Below, piece by piece: positions 33,690 through 44,553 of a stretch of 64,000 nucleotides of DNA. Source of the stretch: Vombatus ursinus (lineage: Eukaryota > Chordata > Mammalia > Diprotodontia > Vombatidae); the NCBI RefSeq assembly GCF_900497805.2, contig NW_020954608.1, positions 11,862,589 to 11,926,588 of the forward strand, given 5' to 3'. Every line of letters starts with the position of its first letter. Within the stretch, counting starts at the first letter, position 1. The position numbers and the translations under genes are program-made. The notes beneath the pieces were generated by a model. The model had not been told where the DNA came from and ran no database searches. It was given only the letters and a program-made list of their open reading frames with translations.

Positions 33690-33775
33690 TGTGATAGTCA
33701 GAGAAGGCTTTTTGAATAGAAGGAAGGAAATAAACATTTATGAAATACTTACTAAGTACCAGGCATCTGGCTAAG
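33690..33775 (-). mobile_element. L2 3'-tip fragment
   Basis: 'ataaacatttatgaaatact' and 'tactaagtaccaggcatctg'. Confidence 0.55.
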
Positions 33776-33909
33776 GAGAGGAGCTTGAGCTAGACATTGA
33801 TGAAAAGGTACTGGAATACCTGGAGAATCTGTGATCTCTACTGCTTGGGAAGGTGAGAGACTCCCACTACAAACACACATCACGATCCATCTATGACTTA
33901 GTAGAAAAG

Positions 33910-34153
33910 TCCTATTGTCATTCAGTCACGTCCAGTACTTCATGACCCCATTTGGAGTATTCTTGGCAAAGATACTGGAGTGGTTTGCCATTTTCTTTTC
34001 CAACTCATTTGACAGATGAAGAAACTGAGGCAAACAGGGTTAAGTGACTTGCCCAGGGTCACACAGCTAGGAAGTGTCCGAGGCCAGATTTGAACATGGA
34101 TCTTTCTGACTCCAGGCCCAGTGTTCTATCCACTGAGCCCCCAGTTGCCTCTT
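33910..34153 (-). mobile_element. Long CORE-SINE (marsupial Mar1-like)
   Basis: 'cattcagtcacgtccagtac', 'ttcttggcaaagatactgga', 'gtggtttgccattttctttt', 'aagtgacttgcccagggtca' and a head ending 'cccccagttgcctct'. Nearly full length, about 240 bp, minus strand. Confidence 0.85.
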
Positions 34154-34422
34154 AGAGAATTCTAAGGGAGTTGCTTAGGGGATATAGAGGTTGTGACACT
34201 GTTTAAGGAAGGCATCCAGAGGATTCATCTCATGATTTCCCACCCAGCTGCTCATCATACTGCCAGCTGAATTCAGCTCTGAAACTCTTGAAAATTCCTC
34301 CAGCCTGAGGCCCCTCCCTCCCATTGGTTGGAGAAAGTGAAAGGTAGATATTGGAGAGCTCCTTTCAGATCCTCAACCATTTAAGGAAGTGCAGTCATTC
34401 TAGATGTCATAATCTCCAGAAA

Positions 34423-34688
34423 CTCATCAGTTTACAGGAGGAATTCAACTCTGTAACTCACACCTCCTTAGATAATTTCCCACCCTGCTGCAGATTTTCA
34501 CCACGCCACAAGCTGGATACCATGGCAGCCCCCTTCCCCGTATTTACACATTCTGTCTGCTCCCTTTTCAGTTTCTTTTTATGTATTGTCTTTCCCAATT
34601 AGATTGTGAGTTCCTGGAGGGTGACGAATGTATTATATCTTTCTATGTATCCCTAGCACTTAGTACGGTGCCTGGCACATACTAGGCA
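34423..34688 (+). repeat. Inverted-pair arm A, containing an L2 3' end
   Basis: 266 bp identical, apart from five transitions and with no gaps, to the reverse complement of 35888-36153 (98.1%). The right half is L2 3' UTR ('agattgtgagttcctggagg', 'gcctggcacatactaggca') continuing past the arm to a 'ttgattgatt' tip near 34710. I do not recognise the left half. Confidence 0.9.
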
Positions 34689-34715
34689 CTTAAATGTTTA
34701 TTGATTGATTCTGGC

Positions 34716-35887
34716 TTGTCCAGAGCCAAACAGCCAAGGAGTGTAATGGGTCTTCTTGACTACAAGCCCAGCACTATTCAGTGTCATGTGTTTCTTTAGC
34801 ATTAGCTAAAGAAAAAAAATGTAAAGGTTATATAAAATTCCCCATTCCCTTGCTTCCGTCTTCCACTTATGCATGGGGTGATCCTTTGCTGGGACGCTTT
34901 CCTTCTTCCCCTCCACCTTTGGAAATCTCTGTCTTCCTTCAAGATATTGCTCAGGTGCTACTACCTACATGAGGATTTTCCTGATTCCCCTAGTTGTTAG
35001 TGATCCACTTTTACTGAAATGACTTGGTATGTATTTTGTTTTCATGTCTGCGTACAAGTAGAATCCCCTCTGTAGAATGGAGCTCTGTAGGGCCTGTTTA
35101 ATTTTTGTCTTTTTATCCCTAGCCTAGCAGTGTCTTCCAAGTAGAAGGCATTTTAAAAATGCATGTAGAATTAAATTGTTGTTCTTCCTATTCTGATCAT
35201 TATGCTGCCACCTTCCTAAGCTTTTACATTTCCCATGTCTTCTCATATACCACCTTATATTCCTGAGATAGTAATGACTTCTAATTCTGCTGAAAAAGCT
35301 TACCCTTCTTCAGAGACATGGAAATTTGCCATAGCTGAGCACAAGGTGGAAATATATAACCCGTGTAACTCTTTCCTATGTTGACATGTCCCATGACATT
35401 TTATATTATTTCAATAATTCAAAGGATCTGTGATCTCCTAGATGTGAATTTCTCCTCCATTGATGCAACTCATCCATGCCTGCTCAGCTGATGAAATTCT
35501 TATACATGGTCTCCTGTAGATGGTCAGCAAAGGATCTAGACAATATTCCAGGGACCTTCTTCAGTCTTTTTACATTTTATGGTACCATTGAAATACTCAG
35601 ATTATCCATCTGTTGTTCCTAACATTCTCTCCTTTCCCACCCCACCCCCACAGCTGGCCCACCTCCTTTTTTGTTATACAGTGAAATCCTTTATGTCTCT
35701 TATGCACAGATCATCACTGGAAATAGGCTGTAGCCTATGAATCCTCTCCATTGACCCTTAGGTTTCCTTCAGCTTTGATTTTTCAGAGAGGGTAGTGTTA
35801 GCACACTGAGAAAACATCTGTGTTAACAAATTTTTGAATTGGAGAGAAACTTGACATCCTTAAAAAGCATCATGCTATTTTCCTATT
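34716..35887. other. Spacer between inverted arms
   Basis: About 1.2 kb. No repeat or gene confidently recognised; some T- and C-rich stretches. Confidence 0.4.
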
Positions 35888-36153
35888 TGCCTAGTATGTG
35901 CCAGGCACCGTACTAAGTGCTAGGGATGCATAGAAAAATATAATATATTCGTCACCCTCCAGGAACTCACAATCTAATTGGGAAAGACAATACATAAAAA
36001 GAAACTGAAAAGGGAGCAGACAGAATGTGTAAATACGGGGAAGGGGGCTGCCATGGTATCCAGCTTGTGGCATGATGAAAATCTGCAGCAGGGTGGGAAA
36101 TTATCTAAGGAGGTGTGAGTTACAGAGTTGAATTCCTCCTGTAAACTGATGAG
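35888..36153 (-). repeat. Inverted-pair arm B
   Basis: The reverse complement of arm A, 266 bp, five mismatches and no gaps. The match stops inside the L2 3' UTR, before the tip that arm A has. A 9-bp direct repeat TATTTTCCT lies close outside it (35876-35884 and 36174-36182). Confidence 0.9.
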
Positions 36154-36485
36154 CCTTCACTCTTCCTCCTAATTATTTTCCTGACCCACTTCTTTGTCCC
36201 TCTTTAGTGCCCATCCTAGATATAAACACTGCTGTAATAACTCAATGAACTGACTTTCTGGTTGTGTGTTATAGTTTGGAAAATAGGCACCATTTATCTA
36301 TTTTATTTTTCCTGTATGGTTTGTTAGGTCAGTGTCTTTTAAGAAATTATGGATCTCATTGAGGAAGTTCCATCATGTTCCTGGTCTTTATGCACTTAGC
36401 AAAATATCTTCTGAATGCAGGAGGAACATCTGGAGAGCCCCATCTACATGGAATTCCTGTTTTATTTGGGGGAGGGGGTGGAGAG
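36154..36485. other. Unassigned DNA
   Basis: Nothing recognised except a GA-rich patch near 36470-36495. Confidence 0.4.
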
Positions 36486-36489
36486 AGAG

Positions 36490-36830
36490 AGAGAATATGA
36501 ATTTATTAAGCATTTACTTGGTGCCAGGCAATATGCTTACTGCCGGGAATACAAATAAAAGCAGAAAAAAAAAATACAGTACCTACTGTCAAAGAGCTTA
36601 CGTTCTTTTTTTTGTCTAGGCAGTGGGGTTAAGTGACTTGCCCAGGGTCACACAGCTAGTAAGTATTATATGTTGGAGGTTGGATTTGAACTGAGGTCCT
36701 CCTGAATCCAGGGTTGGTGCTATATCCACTGCGCCACCTAGCTGTCCCAAAGAGCTTACATTCTAATAGGGGAAGACAAGATATAGAAGGGAACTTAAAG
36801 GTGAAGGAGGGAGTCCAGAGAGTCAGGAGC
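36490..36830 (-). mobile_element. L2 3' end, split by a SINE
   Basis: 'tttattaagcatttacttgg' and 'gtgccaggcaatatgcttac' precede the SINE; 'aaagagcttacattctaata' follows it. Confidence 0.8.
36607..36748 (-). mobile_element. Short tRNA-derived SINE nested in L2
   Basis: T-rich start, 'aagtgacttgcccagggtca', 'gcgccacctagctgtccc'. The target duplication AAAGAGCTTACRTTCT matches at 15 of 16 positions (36591-36606 and 36749-36764) and is itself L2 sequence. Confidence 0.95.
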
Positions 36831-37039
36831 AGAGCTGGGAGAGAAATGAGCGTGGTTGATTGACTTGGGCACTTCCTTAAAATGAGGGTTCCTGGCAAGA
36901 ACTCACCAACTGGAAAAAGTCGCTGCAGGGATGGAGATATCTCTAAGATGAGAAGGCTGCTGAAGCAGGGGTGGAGAGAAGAAGCAGTGATGTAGATTTC
37001 ACCTAAATAGAAGGAAGAATTTCCCAACACTTCCTATAG

Positions 37040-37225
37040 TGGTCTACCTTATGAGATGGTGAGTTTTCCATCGGTGGATGCCTTCAAGCAGGGGTGGATA
37101 GCTACCATACTTAGTGTACGTGACACTACGCAGCAGCGGTGTTAATATACACTAAATTCCTGTTCAGGTACAGTTGAACTAGATGGGTTCTCTTCTGCCT
37201 CTGAGATTCTTTGATTATGAGAAGA
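37040..37225 (+). mobile_element. L3/CR1 3'-end fragment
   Basis: 'ggatgccttcaagcaggggt', 'aattcctgttcaggtacagt' and 'tgaactagatgggttctctt', ending 'ctctgagattctttga', are the CR1/L3 terminus. Confidence 0.7.
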
Positions 37226-37459
37226 TATGCAGAAGGAAATAAGAAATTCTTGTCTGCTAGTTAGGCAAGAAGTTGGAACTAGAGGTAACAGTGATCAAGC
37301 TTGGCTGTGGAAAAAATTGAGAAAATGCACCCCCCCCCTTTCATTGCAGAAGTGGGAGACTGTGGGCATAGAATATTGCATATATTTTAGACTTTGACAG
37401 TATTTGCAGTATTCTGTGCCTATAGTCTCCCACTATTCAATGAAGGAAGGTCTGAAGTG

Positions 37460-37508
37460 TGTGTATGTATACACACATATATGTATGTGTGTATGTACAC
37501 ATATAATA
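37460..37508. repeat. (TG/TA/CA)n microsatellite
   Basis: Alternating gtgt, tata and caca units just upstream of an L1 fragment. Confidence 0.85.
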
Positions 37509-38640
37509 CAGAACCAGAAAAGTTCATGACTTAGACATAAATGATGACACCATAAACAAATTATTGGGACAAGGAAAACATTACCTGTCAGATGTATGAA
37601 CAGTAGAAAAGATCGTGACCAAATAAGAGCTAGAGAAGAATACAGAAAGTAAAATGGAGAATTTTGATTACCTAAAAAGTTTTTTGCACAAACAAAATCA
37701 ATGCAGCTAAAATTAAAAGAGAAGAGGTAAATGGGGGAAAAAATCTTTGCAGCAAATTTCCCTAATAAAGGTCTTATTTGTAGGATGTATGGAGAAATTA
37801 ATTCAAATTTAATAGAATAAGCTCCATTCCCCAATTGATGGTTAAAGGATATGAAATGACAGCTTTCTGATGAAGAAATCCAAGGTGTCAAAAACCATAA
37901 CAAAAAATTCTCTGAATCACTAATAAATAAAGAAATACAAACTAAAACAACTCTGAGATTCCTCTTCACATCCATCAGTAAAGGTGACAAGAAAGGAAAA
38001 TGCATGTTTGAGGGGCTGTGGGAAAACAGGTAGATTAATGCACTGTTTTTGGAACTGTGAATGGGTCCAGCTACACTAGAAAACAATTTGAAACGATGCC
38101 CCGGAAGTTATTAAACTGCACATCCCTGAACCAGGATTATCACCATTAGGTCTAAACTGCTAAAGAGATCAAGTAAAAAGAGAAAAACCCATATGTATAC
38201 AAATATTTATAGTAACTTTTTTATGGTAGCAATGGCTGAACAAGTTACAGTGCATGAATGTTATAGAATATTATTGTGCTGCAAGAAATGATAAAGGGGG
38301 CCAGTTTCAGAGAAACCTGGGAAGTTTTATATGAACTGATACAGAGTGAATTGAGCAAACCAGGACAAATCATATAACTATTATCATAAAGACAAAATAC
38401 TTTGACTTTAGAACTCTGATCAATGCAGTGATCAATCACAATTCCAGAGGGCTCATGATGAAACATGAAAGGTGACGGACTGAGTGCAGACATAACCTTT
38501 TTTTTTCCGCATGGTCAAAGGGGGAGCTTGTTTTGCTCAACTATACATGTTTGTAATAGTTGTTTTAGGTTTTTTCCTGATTTTTGTGGGGGCAGGGAGG
38601 GAAGCGAGAAGGAGAGGTTTTATTGCTTGAAAAAATTAAT
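37509..38640 (+). mobile_element. L1 3' end (ORF2 C-terminal region and 3' UTR)
   Basis: One of the longest L1 pieces here. In order: 'catgacttagacataaatga', 'ttgcacaaacaaaatcaatg', 'attccccaattgatggttaa', 'actaaaacaactctgagatt', 'tgcactgtttttggaactgt', 'caaatatttatagtaac', 'tgaactgatacagagtgaat'. A long open frame on the opposite strand is antisense to this L1 and has no domain. 5'-truncated, diverged. Confidence 0.85.
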
Positions 38641-38769
38641 TTAAAAAGATAACTAAAAACTCAGGAAAGGTTTTTTACCAACTAATTCCTTGGCACTGTT
38701 AAGTGGCTAAACATCAAAAACAGATATGGATTTATCAGTGGAAATGACACTTGATAAAATATATTATCA

Positions 38770-38965
38770 TCTGACTAACAACTGTAAGGACTACTGGATC
38801 TTTCCACTGATTTGCAACTGAAACTTCCTATGTGTGATACCTTCTTCTGTTAGAAAGTAAGCTTGGTGAGAGCAAGAGCTGCTTTGTTTTTCTCTTTGTA
38901 TTCTCAGAACTTTGAACACAAAAAGTGTGTAATCAATGCTTTTTCATTCATTCATTCAGTGTTGA
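38770..38965 (+). mobile_element. L2-like 3' end with (CATT)n tail
   Basis: 'aaggactactggatctttcc', 'tttgcaactgaaacttccta', 'agtaagcttggtgagagcaa' and the tail 'ttttcattcattcattca'. Second copy of the type at 29690. Confidence 0.65.
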
Positions 38966-39259
38966 TATATTGGTTTTGCTAAACTGCTCTTCAAAATCTT
39001 TCTTTTGAAATTTTTGTTATATAAATAAAGCCTTGCTGGATGCCTAGCCTTATTGGGTATATGGCAGAATATATATGGAATAAACATTTCTTAAGGAATT
39101 GATTTAGGCATACTTGGATGAAGCTGTGATTTCTCTGGTATGGGTATTCTTTTCATTAAACTATGTAGTTCATAAGCACTTTGTGTTTTCTTATCCTGTA
39201 TTATTCTTTCCTCAGTCCATAAATCATCCATATAGAATCCTCACAGAGGGACTTAAAAA

Positions 39260-39520
39260 AAAAATGTCCAATAAAACATCAGCAGTTATAGACTGAAATA
39301 CCTGTTTTCTCATCTTTAGAAGAATTTTGAAAGAAACTTAGAAAATATGACTAAAAAAGTATTGATACTTTGTGTTGTGAAATTAAATAATTTAAATGAA
39401 AACGGTTACTGTATAGTTCTTTTTATTGATAGTCAATGCTAAGTTTCTAATAAAGGATTTAATAAAACTTTGTGGGATTTGTCTTTGCGCACATCAACAT
39501 AGTCATACCCAGGTTAAAAG
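39260..39520 (+). mobile_element. Possible RTE-type LINE fragment
   Basis: 'aacatcagcagttatagact' and 'ctgttttctcatctttagaa' read roughly NISSYRLKYLFSHL, which resembles the RTE reverse transcriptase block with YRPI...LLSHLYKIF. A related stretch lies at 44250. Low-complexity DNA intervenes. Confidence 0.4.
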
Positions 39521-39544
39521 ATGTCTTTCCCTTGCTATCCTTTC

Positions 39545-39655
39545 GCCACCCTATCGCACAGCTAGTAAATATCAAGTGTCTGAGGCCAGATTTGAACTAA
39601 GGTCCTCCTGACTCCAAGACTGGAGCTCTATCTACTATGCCACCTGGCTACCACT
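39545..39655 (-). mobile_element. Short SINE fragment
   Basis: 'cacagctagtaaatatcaag', 'ccagatttgaactaaggtcc' and 'gccacctggctacc'. The A-tail side is missing. Confidence 0.8.
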
Positions 39656-39789
39656 CTTGCCATGCTTTTAAAGTCATGATGATACCATTATAGTATAGGT
39701 TATGCATCCGTTGTATCTTAATCTTACTACAAAATCAGCCATGGGAGTGGGAGGGGTGTGGAGCGCTCCTTTTCTAATCCCTTGTGTTC

Positions 39790-39905
39790 TCAGTGAATAA
39801 ATGAAAAAGCTCTTACTACCAGATTCTAGGTACTGTGTTAAGCACTGAGGATGCAAATTCAAATAAACAAGACTGTGCCTGCCCTCAAGGAGTTTAATTC
39901 TAATA
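39790..39905 (-). mobile_element. L2 3'-end fragment
   Basis: 'ctaggtactgtgttaagcac' and 'gccctcaaggagtttaattc'. Confidence 0.7.
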
Positions 39906-39952
39906 AATACTACTTCTAGTATTTAATTCAATAAACTCTCTTTGGCTTTTGG

Positions 39953-40180
39953 AGGTGGATAGGTAACACAGTGGATAGAGTGCTAGGGCTGGAGTCAGGA
40001 AGAGTGAGTTCAAATCCAGCCTCACACAATTAATAGCTTTGTGACCTTAGGCAAGTCACTTAACCTGTTTGCCTTAATCCACTGGAGAAGGAAAAAGTAA
40101 ACCACTCCACTAACTTTGCCAAGCAAACCCCATGGATAGCATTGGTTTGCTATGGTCCACCGTGACTCAACAACAAATTT
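39953..40180 (+). mobile_element. Long CORE-SINE (marsupial Mar1-like)
   Basis: 'gataggtaacacagtggata', 'gagttcaaatccagcctcac', 'gaccttaggcaagtcactta', 'accactccactaactttgcc' and 'ccgtgactcaacaaca'. Full length. Confidence 0.85.
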
Positions 40181-40184
40181 GGCT

Positions 40185-40655
40185 TTTAAAGCCCTTCACA
40201 ACCTGGCCCCTTCCTGTGTTTCTTCCTGTCTTATCTTATATCTTACTCCCCTTCACATATACCATGAACCAATTACTCTAGAGTCCTAGTGGTTCCTCCC
40301 ACAAAACACTGTCTCTCAGCTCTGAGCATTTTTGATGACTTTTTCCGTGCCTGGAATTTCTGTGCCTCCTCTTCTCTATACCTCGTAGCTTCCCTGGCTT
40401 CCATCAAGTCTTAGCAAAATTCCCACCTTCTGCAAGAAGTCTTTCCCATTCTTCCTTAATATTAGTGCCTTCCCTCTGGGTTTACTTTGCTTTGTCCTGT
40501 ATATGTCTTATTTGTACATAGTTGTTTGCATGTTGTCTTCTCCATTACATTGTGAGGTTCTTGAGGGTAAGAACTGTTTTTGCCTTTCTTCATATCCTCT
40601 GCTTAGCACAGTACCTGGCACATAATACTGATGCTTAATAAATGCTTGATTTTTG
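40185..40655 (+). mobile_element. L2 3' end
   Basis: 'aaagcccttcacaacctggc', 'tcttactccccttcacatat', 'aaaattcccaccttctgcaa', 'gaggttcttgagggtaagaa' and 'gtacctggcacataatactg' then 'ttaataaatgctt'. A good, continuous copy that follows the CORE-SINE directly. Confidence 0.85.
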
Positions 40656-40974
40656 CACATAAACCATCATTGGTAACATCCTTCAGCTTACTATCAGCTA
40701 CCGTGTATTTTTTCACCACCCTTTGTATTGCTTGTAATTATAAGTCTTTAAGATTGTGGTATCCTATTATTCAATGCCTCATGGCATCGTCAGGATTTTC
40801 TGGAGATGGGCTTCTGCAGCAATGAACAGTTTGGGATTGAAAACACTCAGCAGGGCTAGCTCCACTCCAACTGCCTGATGCTTTTTGTCTTAAAAAAAAA
40901 AAAAAAAAGCACTCAGCAATTTCCCATATAAGATCCAGCTCTTTTCTTTCCTTCTTTCTCAATTCTAGGCCCAG

Positions 40975-41110
40975 CTCAATGAACAGATGCATCAAAGGGA
41001 TGCAAACAGAACCAGGAGAATACTGTAAAAATTTAAAAGGAAGAAGAAATATTAGAAAAAAAAAGAACAAATGTATCACCCATCCAAGATGTATATATTG
41101 ACCTACAGAA
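40975..41110 (+). mobile_element. Possible L1 3' fragment
   Basis: 'gggatgcaaacagaaccagg' and 'agaatactgtaaaaatt' resemble the L1 phrase near 'gaaccaggagaaca'. Confidence 0.4.
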
Positions 41111-41299
41111 TGTCTATGGCTGCATGTCATCATCTAGTCAGTGTACATTCTTCATCCACTTCTTTCTTTTGCTTTGCTGTCTGTTTCCCTGAGGAGGTAG
41201 TTTAGAGTGTTCCAAGACTTCACCATCAACTAGGGGTGTGTGTGTGTCTGTGTGTCTGAGTGTGTGACTCTGGGTAAGACATTTCCCATGACACCAGGG

Positions 41300-41495
41300 A
41301 ACACAGTATAGTGTATAGAGTGTTGGACTCAGAGGCAGGAAGACCTAAGTTCACAACCTACTGCAGATACTCACTACCCAAGTGTTTCCTGAGTCACTTA
41401 ACCTCTCCCTGCCTCAGTTTCATCATATAAAATGAATAGATTAGATTAGATTTGATGGCCTCAAGATCCATTTCAACTTTAAACCTATAATCCTC
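41300..41495 (+). mobile_element. CORE-SINE
   Basis: 'gttggactcagaggcaggaa', 'tgagtcacttaacctctccc', 'tgcctcagtttcatcatata' and 'agatccatttcaactttaaa'. A TG-rich tract (41236-41265) lies just before it. Confidence 0.75.
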
Positions 41496-41539
41496 TGATC
41501 ACCTGTGATCCTTAGTTGAGCATATTTCTCTTTGTTTTA

Positions 41540-42350
41540 TGTCTCTATGGATGTCAAAGTTATTCCTGACTCTTTACTTAACATACTCCCTGCCTATAAT
41601 CAATCAATTACCAAAATTGTCAATTCTTCCTCTATAGCATCTCTTGCTACCAGCCACTTCTCTCCTCTCAAATAACCTCTCCCATAGTTCACTTACTTGT
41701 TAGCTTTTTCCTAGACTGTGGTAGTAACTTCCTAAATGGTCTCTGCTTCTAATCTCTCCCCTCTTCCATCTATCTCCTATTCAACTGCCAGATACATTCT
41801 TCCTAAAGCATGGGTTTGTCACTCCCTTGCTCAAGAATCTTCAGTGGTTCCCTGTTCACCTCTAGCATAAAAAACAAACTCCTCATCTTGGCATTTAAAA
41901 TTTTTCATTGTCTGGATATAAATGGAAACAACCTTTCAGACTGATTTCTTACTACTCTTCTTCATGTACTCTGTTCCAGCCAGCCTGGACTATTTGTTAT
42001 TCCCTAAATTTGTAACTCCATCTCTAGCCCTGGGACTTTTGTATAAGATGTCCTGAATGGTTAGAATACACTGCCTTTAGAAGCCTTAGCTTCTTTTCAT
42101 GCTCAACTCCAGTGCCACCTTCTATGGGAAGCCTTTCCTGATCACTTTTGTTATTTGTGTGCACTCCCTCAAATTATCTTGTGTTTGCTGAGCTATGTAA
42201 ATATTGTTCTCTCCTTCCACCCTGGGAAAATGTAAATTTCTTAAGGGTAGTGACAGTGGAGACTATTTTTCATTTTGTATTTGACTTCCTTAGTGCCTAG
42301 TAGAGTGCCAGGCACATAGCATGTGTTTAAAAAATGCTTGTTAAATTGAA
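41540..42350 (+). mobile_element. L2 LINE
   Basis: 'caatcaattaccaaaattgt', 'ccattcaactgccag'-like block, 'aatcttcagtggttccctgt', 'ctcaactccagtgccacctt', 'ggaagcctttcctgatcact' and 'agtgccaggcacatagcatg'. About 800 bp in L2 order, plus strand. Confidence 0.8.
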
Positions 42351-43265
42351 ATTAACTGAACTACTTGGCAGATCACTGAAGAAAGTGATTGCTGTATCTC
42401 TGGCCTGAGGAAGGAAAATATAATACATTCCTGTTGCTGTGTACTTGGAAAAATAAATAAAACCAAAACACCAGGAAGAAAACCCTAGATTTAAGTAAAG
42501 AATAATTTGTGAGATGGATACATTCGAGGGTAGATTTTAAAAACCCAAACAAACGAACAATGATAACCCACAGACCTACTGGGTCCTCAGAATCTGGCCT
42601 AAAATCTTATGTAATTTTAACATATGCATGTTTAGAAACATTCTTAAGGCTGACTTTTATTTTACCAAGTTAAAAATAAGTCTGTATTTTAAAATCAATA
42701 AATAATTAGCAAAGTAGAATGTACATTCTTCAGTCAGTTGTGCAACCACCAGTTTAGGGAAAAGCAGCCCCAAGGAGGCCAGAATGGGGACAACAGGATA
42801 GACTCATAGAAGTTCTAGGAAATGATGGGGGCTGCAGGAACCCCAAAACAAGAGAGTGAGATGGCAGAGGAGAAGAGACAGTGTTGCATGCTAGGAATGG
42901 GCGTGGAAGATAGAGGTGGGATAGCCACACCCAGGAACCTTGAGGACAGAGAAATGGAAGGAGGGCAGGGAGGGATAGCAATTATTTCCTCTTCTGTAGA
43001 GCCCTTTCTGTTTTTTCTTTTGTGTTAAATATGTTTAAAAAAAGAAGAAAATCATCTTTAAAAGTTTGCTTGTTTTTTTTTAAATCATATTTTCATCAAG
43101 GATAACCTCATGTTTATCCCTACCACCACAGTACCTGATGCCTAATTTAAGGAAGTAATTATGTCATTTAAGTAGAGGAAGATGGGAAGAGAGTCTGGAC
43201 CTGGCCAAGTACTTGTAATACAAATCCATGCTAAAGGCTTCACAATTTAGTTTTTTTTTCAAGTC
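42351..43265. other. Unassigned DNA
   Basis: Purine-rich between about 42770 and 42970. No recognised repeat or coding signal. Confidence 0.4.
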
Positions 43266-43267
43266 AA

Positions 43268-43540
43268 TTGGAGTGGTGCATATACCCATAGTCCCTGCAA
43301 CTGGGTAGGCCAAAACTGGTAGATCACTTAAGCTAGGGAGCTATGAGCTTCAGGAAGGCTAAGATTAGACACCACGATAAATCAGGCATTTAATATAGTG
43401 AGCCCCTGGGAACAGAGGACCCTCTGGAGAATTGGACTGGCCCTGTTTAGAAACAGAGAAGATCAAAGCTTCCTTGCTGATCAGTCAGTGGATTGGGCCA
43501 GTGAGTGACAGCTACATTTCCTAGCTGGGTGAGTTGACAA
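43268..43540 (+). pseudogene. 7SL (SRP) RNA-derived pseudogene, divergent
   Basis: Collinear with 7SL RNA. Alu-domain part: 'gagtggtgcatatacccata' and 'gtccctgcaactgggtaggc' then 'tggtagatcacttaagc'. S-domain part: 'caggcatttaatatagtgag', 'aagatcaaagcttccttgct', 'gatcagtcagtggattgggc' and 'cctagctgggtgag'. About 273 of 300 nt are represented. Strong divergence, no clear pol III terminator, and a TA microsatellite where the tail would be all argue for a dead retrocopy. Confidence 0.65.

Positions 43541-43584
<44 letters not shown>
43541..43584. repeat. (TA)n microsatellite with GTAC ends
   Basis: GTAC, then about 18 AT units, then GTAC: the whole tract is a perfect palindrome able to form a cruciform. 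Abuts the 7SL-derived copy. Confidence 0.9.
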
Positions 43585-43585
<1 letters not shown>

Positions 43586-43734
43586 ATTTGAATATATTGA
43601 TAAGAACAAAGGAAAATAAAACAAGAAAAACAAGCAGATAAGATGAAACAAAAATCCTTAAGAGGTTATGTTGAATCTTATATAATAAGATATCTAATAT
43701 GTGCCTGTAAACTGTTAGCTCCAGTTAACATCAT

Positions 43735-43810
43735 CATCAAACATTTATTAAATGTCCAGTGTATTTCAGGTACCGTGCTAGGCACTTGGGGGTATGAAGA
43801 TAAAATGAAA
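43735..43810 (-). mobile_element. L2 3'-tip fragment
   Basis: 'caaacatttattaaatgtcc' and 'aggtaccgtgctaggcactt'. Confidence 0.65.
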
Positions 43811-43849
43811 TAGCCGCTACTATAAAGGAAGTCCCACTCCTAAAAATGT

Positions 43850-44165
43850 ATATATTGACTTTAACATGGTAATTAACACGTTATCCTTGTTTTCCTCATT
43901 CACCTTTTAGAGATGCATTATACAGATTTACTATTCTTCTTGTCTTTAACTACATAGCTGCATTCTATATGTATATGATTCTTTTGGTTCTGCTTTTGTC
44001 ATTTCATTTAAGTCTTCTCTTATGTCTTTGAATTCCTCATATTTATTGTTGCTTGTGATGAAACAACCCATTACATTCACATACAGTAATTTCTTTAGCC
44101 ATCTCCTGGTTGTCAGACACCTAGTGTGTTTATAGTTTTTTGGTATTGCAAATAAAGGTGAATTA
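43850..44165 (-). mobile_element. L1 3' fragment
   Basis: 'tctttaactacatagctgca', 'ttcttttggttctgcttttg', 'tcatttcatttaagtcttct' and 'ccatctcctggttgtcagac' match the reverse complement of L1 3' UTR in the order seen at 59.8 kb. Confidence 0.6.
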
Positions 44166-44249
44166 ATTTGAAAGAGTTTATATTCAATATACTTTAAAGG
44201 GGAAGGATTCCAAAAGAATGTAAAAGTTCAGAGATGGCACTTTTTTTTT

Positions 44250-44470
44250 AAAGAATGTAAGAAGACATCAGCAACTATGGACTGTCGCATCTGCTTTCTC
44301 ATTTCTGTAAAATCTTCATGGGATTGTCCTATGCACATATCAACTAAGACACATTCAAGTTAAATAATATGAATGGGATCCCACCTTCCACAGACATTAT
44401 CTAACCACAGGCCAGCAGAGGACATAATTAGGAACTCTTCAAACCCATTATAAAAGATTACTGTCTTGGA
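44250..44470 (+). mobile_element. RTE-type LINE fragment
   Basis: 'agacatcagcaactatggac', 'tttctcatttctgtaaaatc' and 'ttcatgggattgtcctatgc' give ISNYG...LLSHFCKIFMGLSYA, near the RTE block IRDYRPI..LLSHLYKIFMRIIYA. Broken and short. Confidence 0.5.
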
Positions 44471-44553
44471 TTCTGTGAAATTACTTTTAATTAAGCCCAG
44501 ACCATATACAAAAAACCTTTATTTTGGATCATCCTTCTCCAAAAAGCTTAAAA

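Noticed and set aside
37433-38086. A 217-residue minus-strand open frame, the longest here
   Set aside because: It is antisense to the ORF2 end and 3' UTR of the plus-strand L1 and begins in a microsatellite. No domain pattern.
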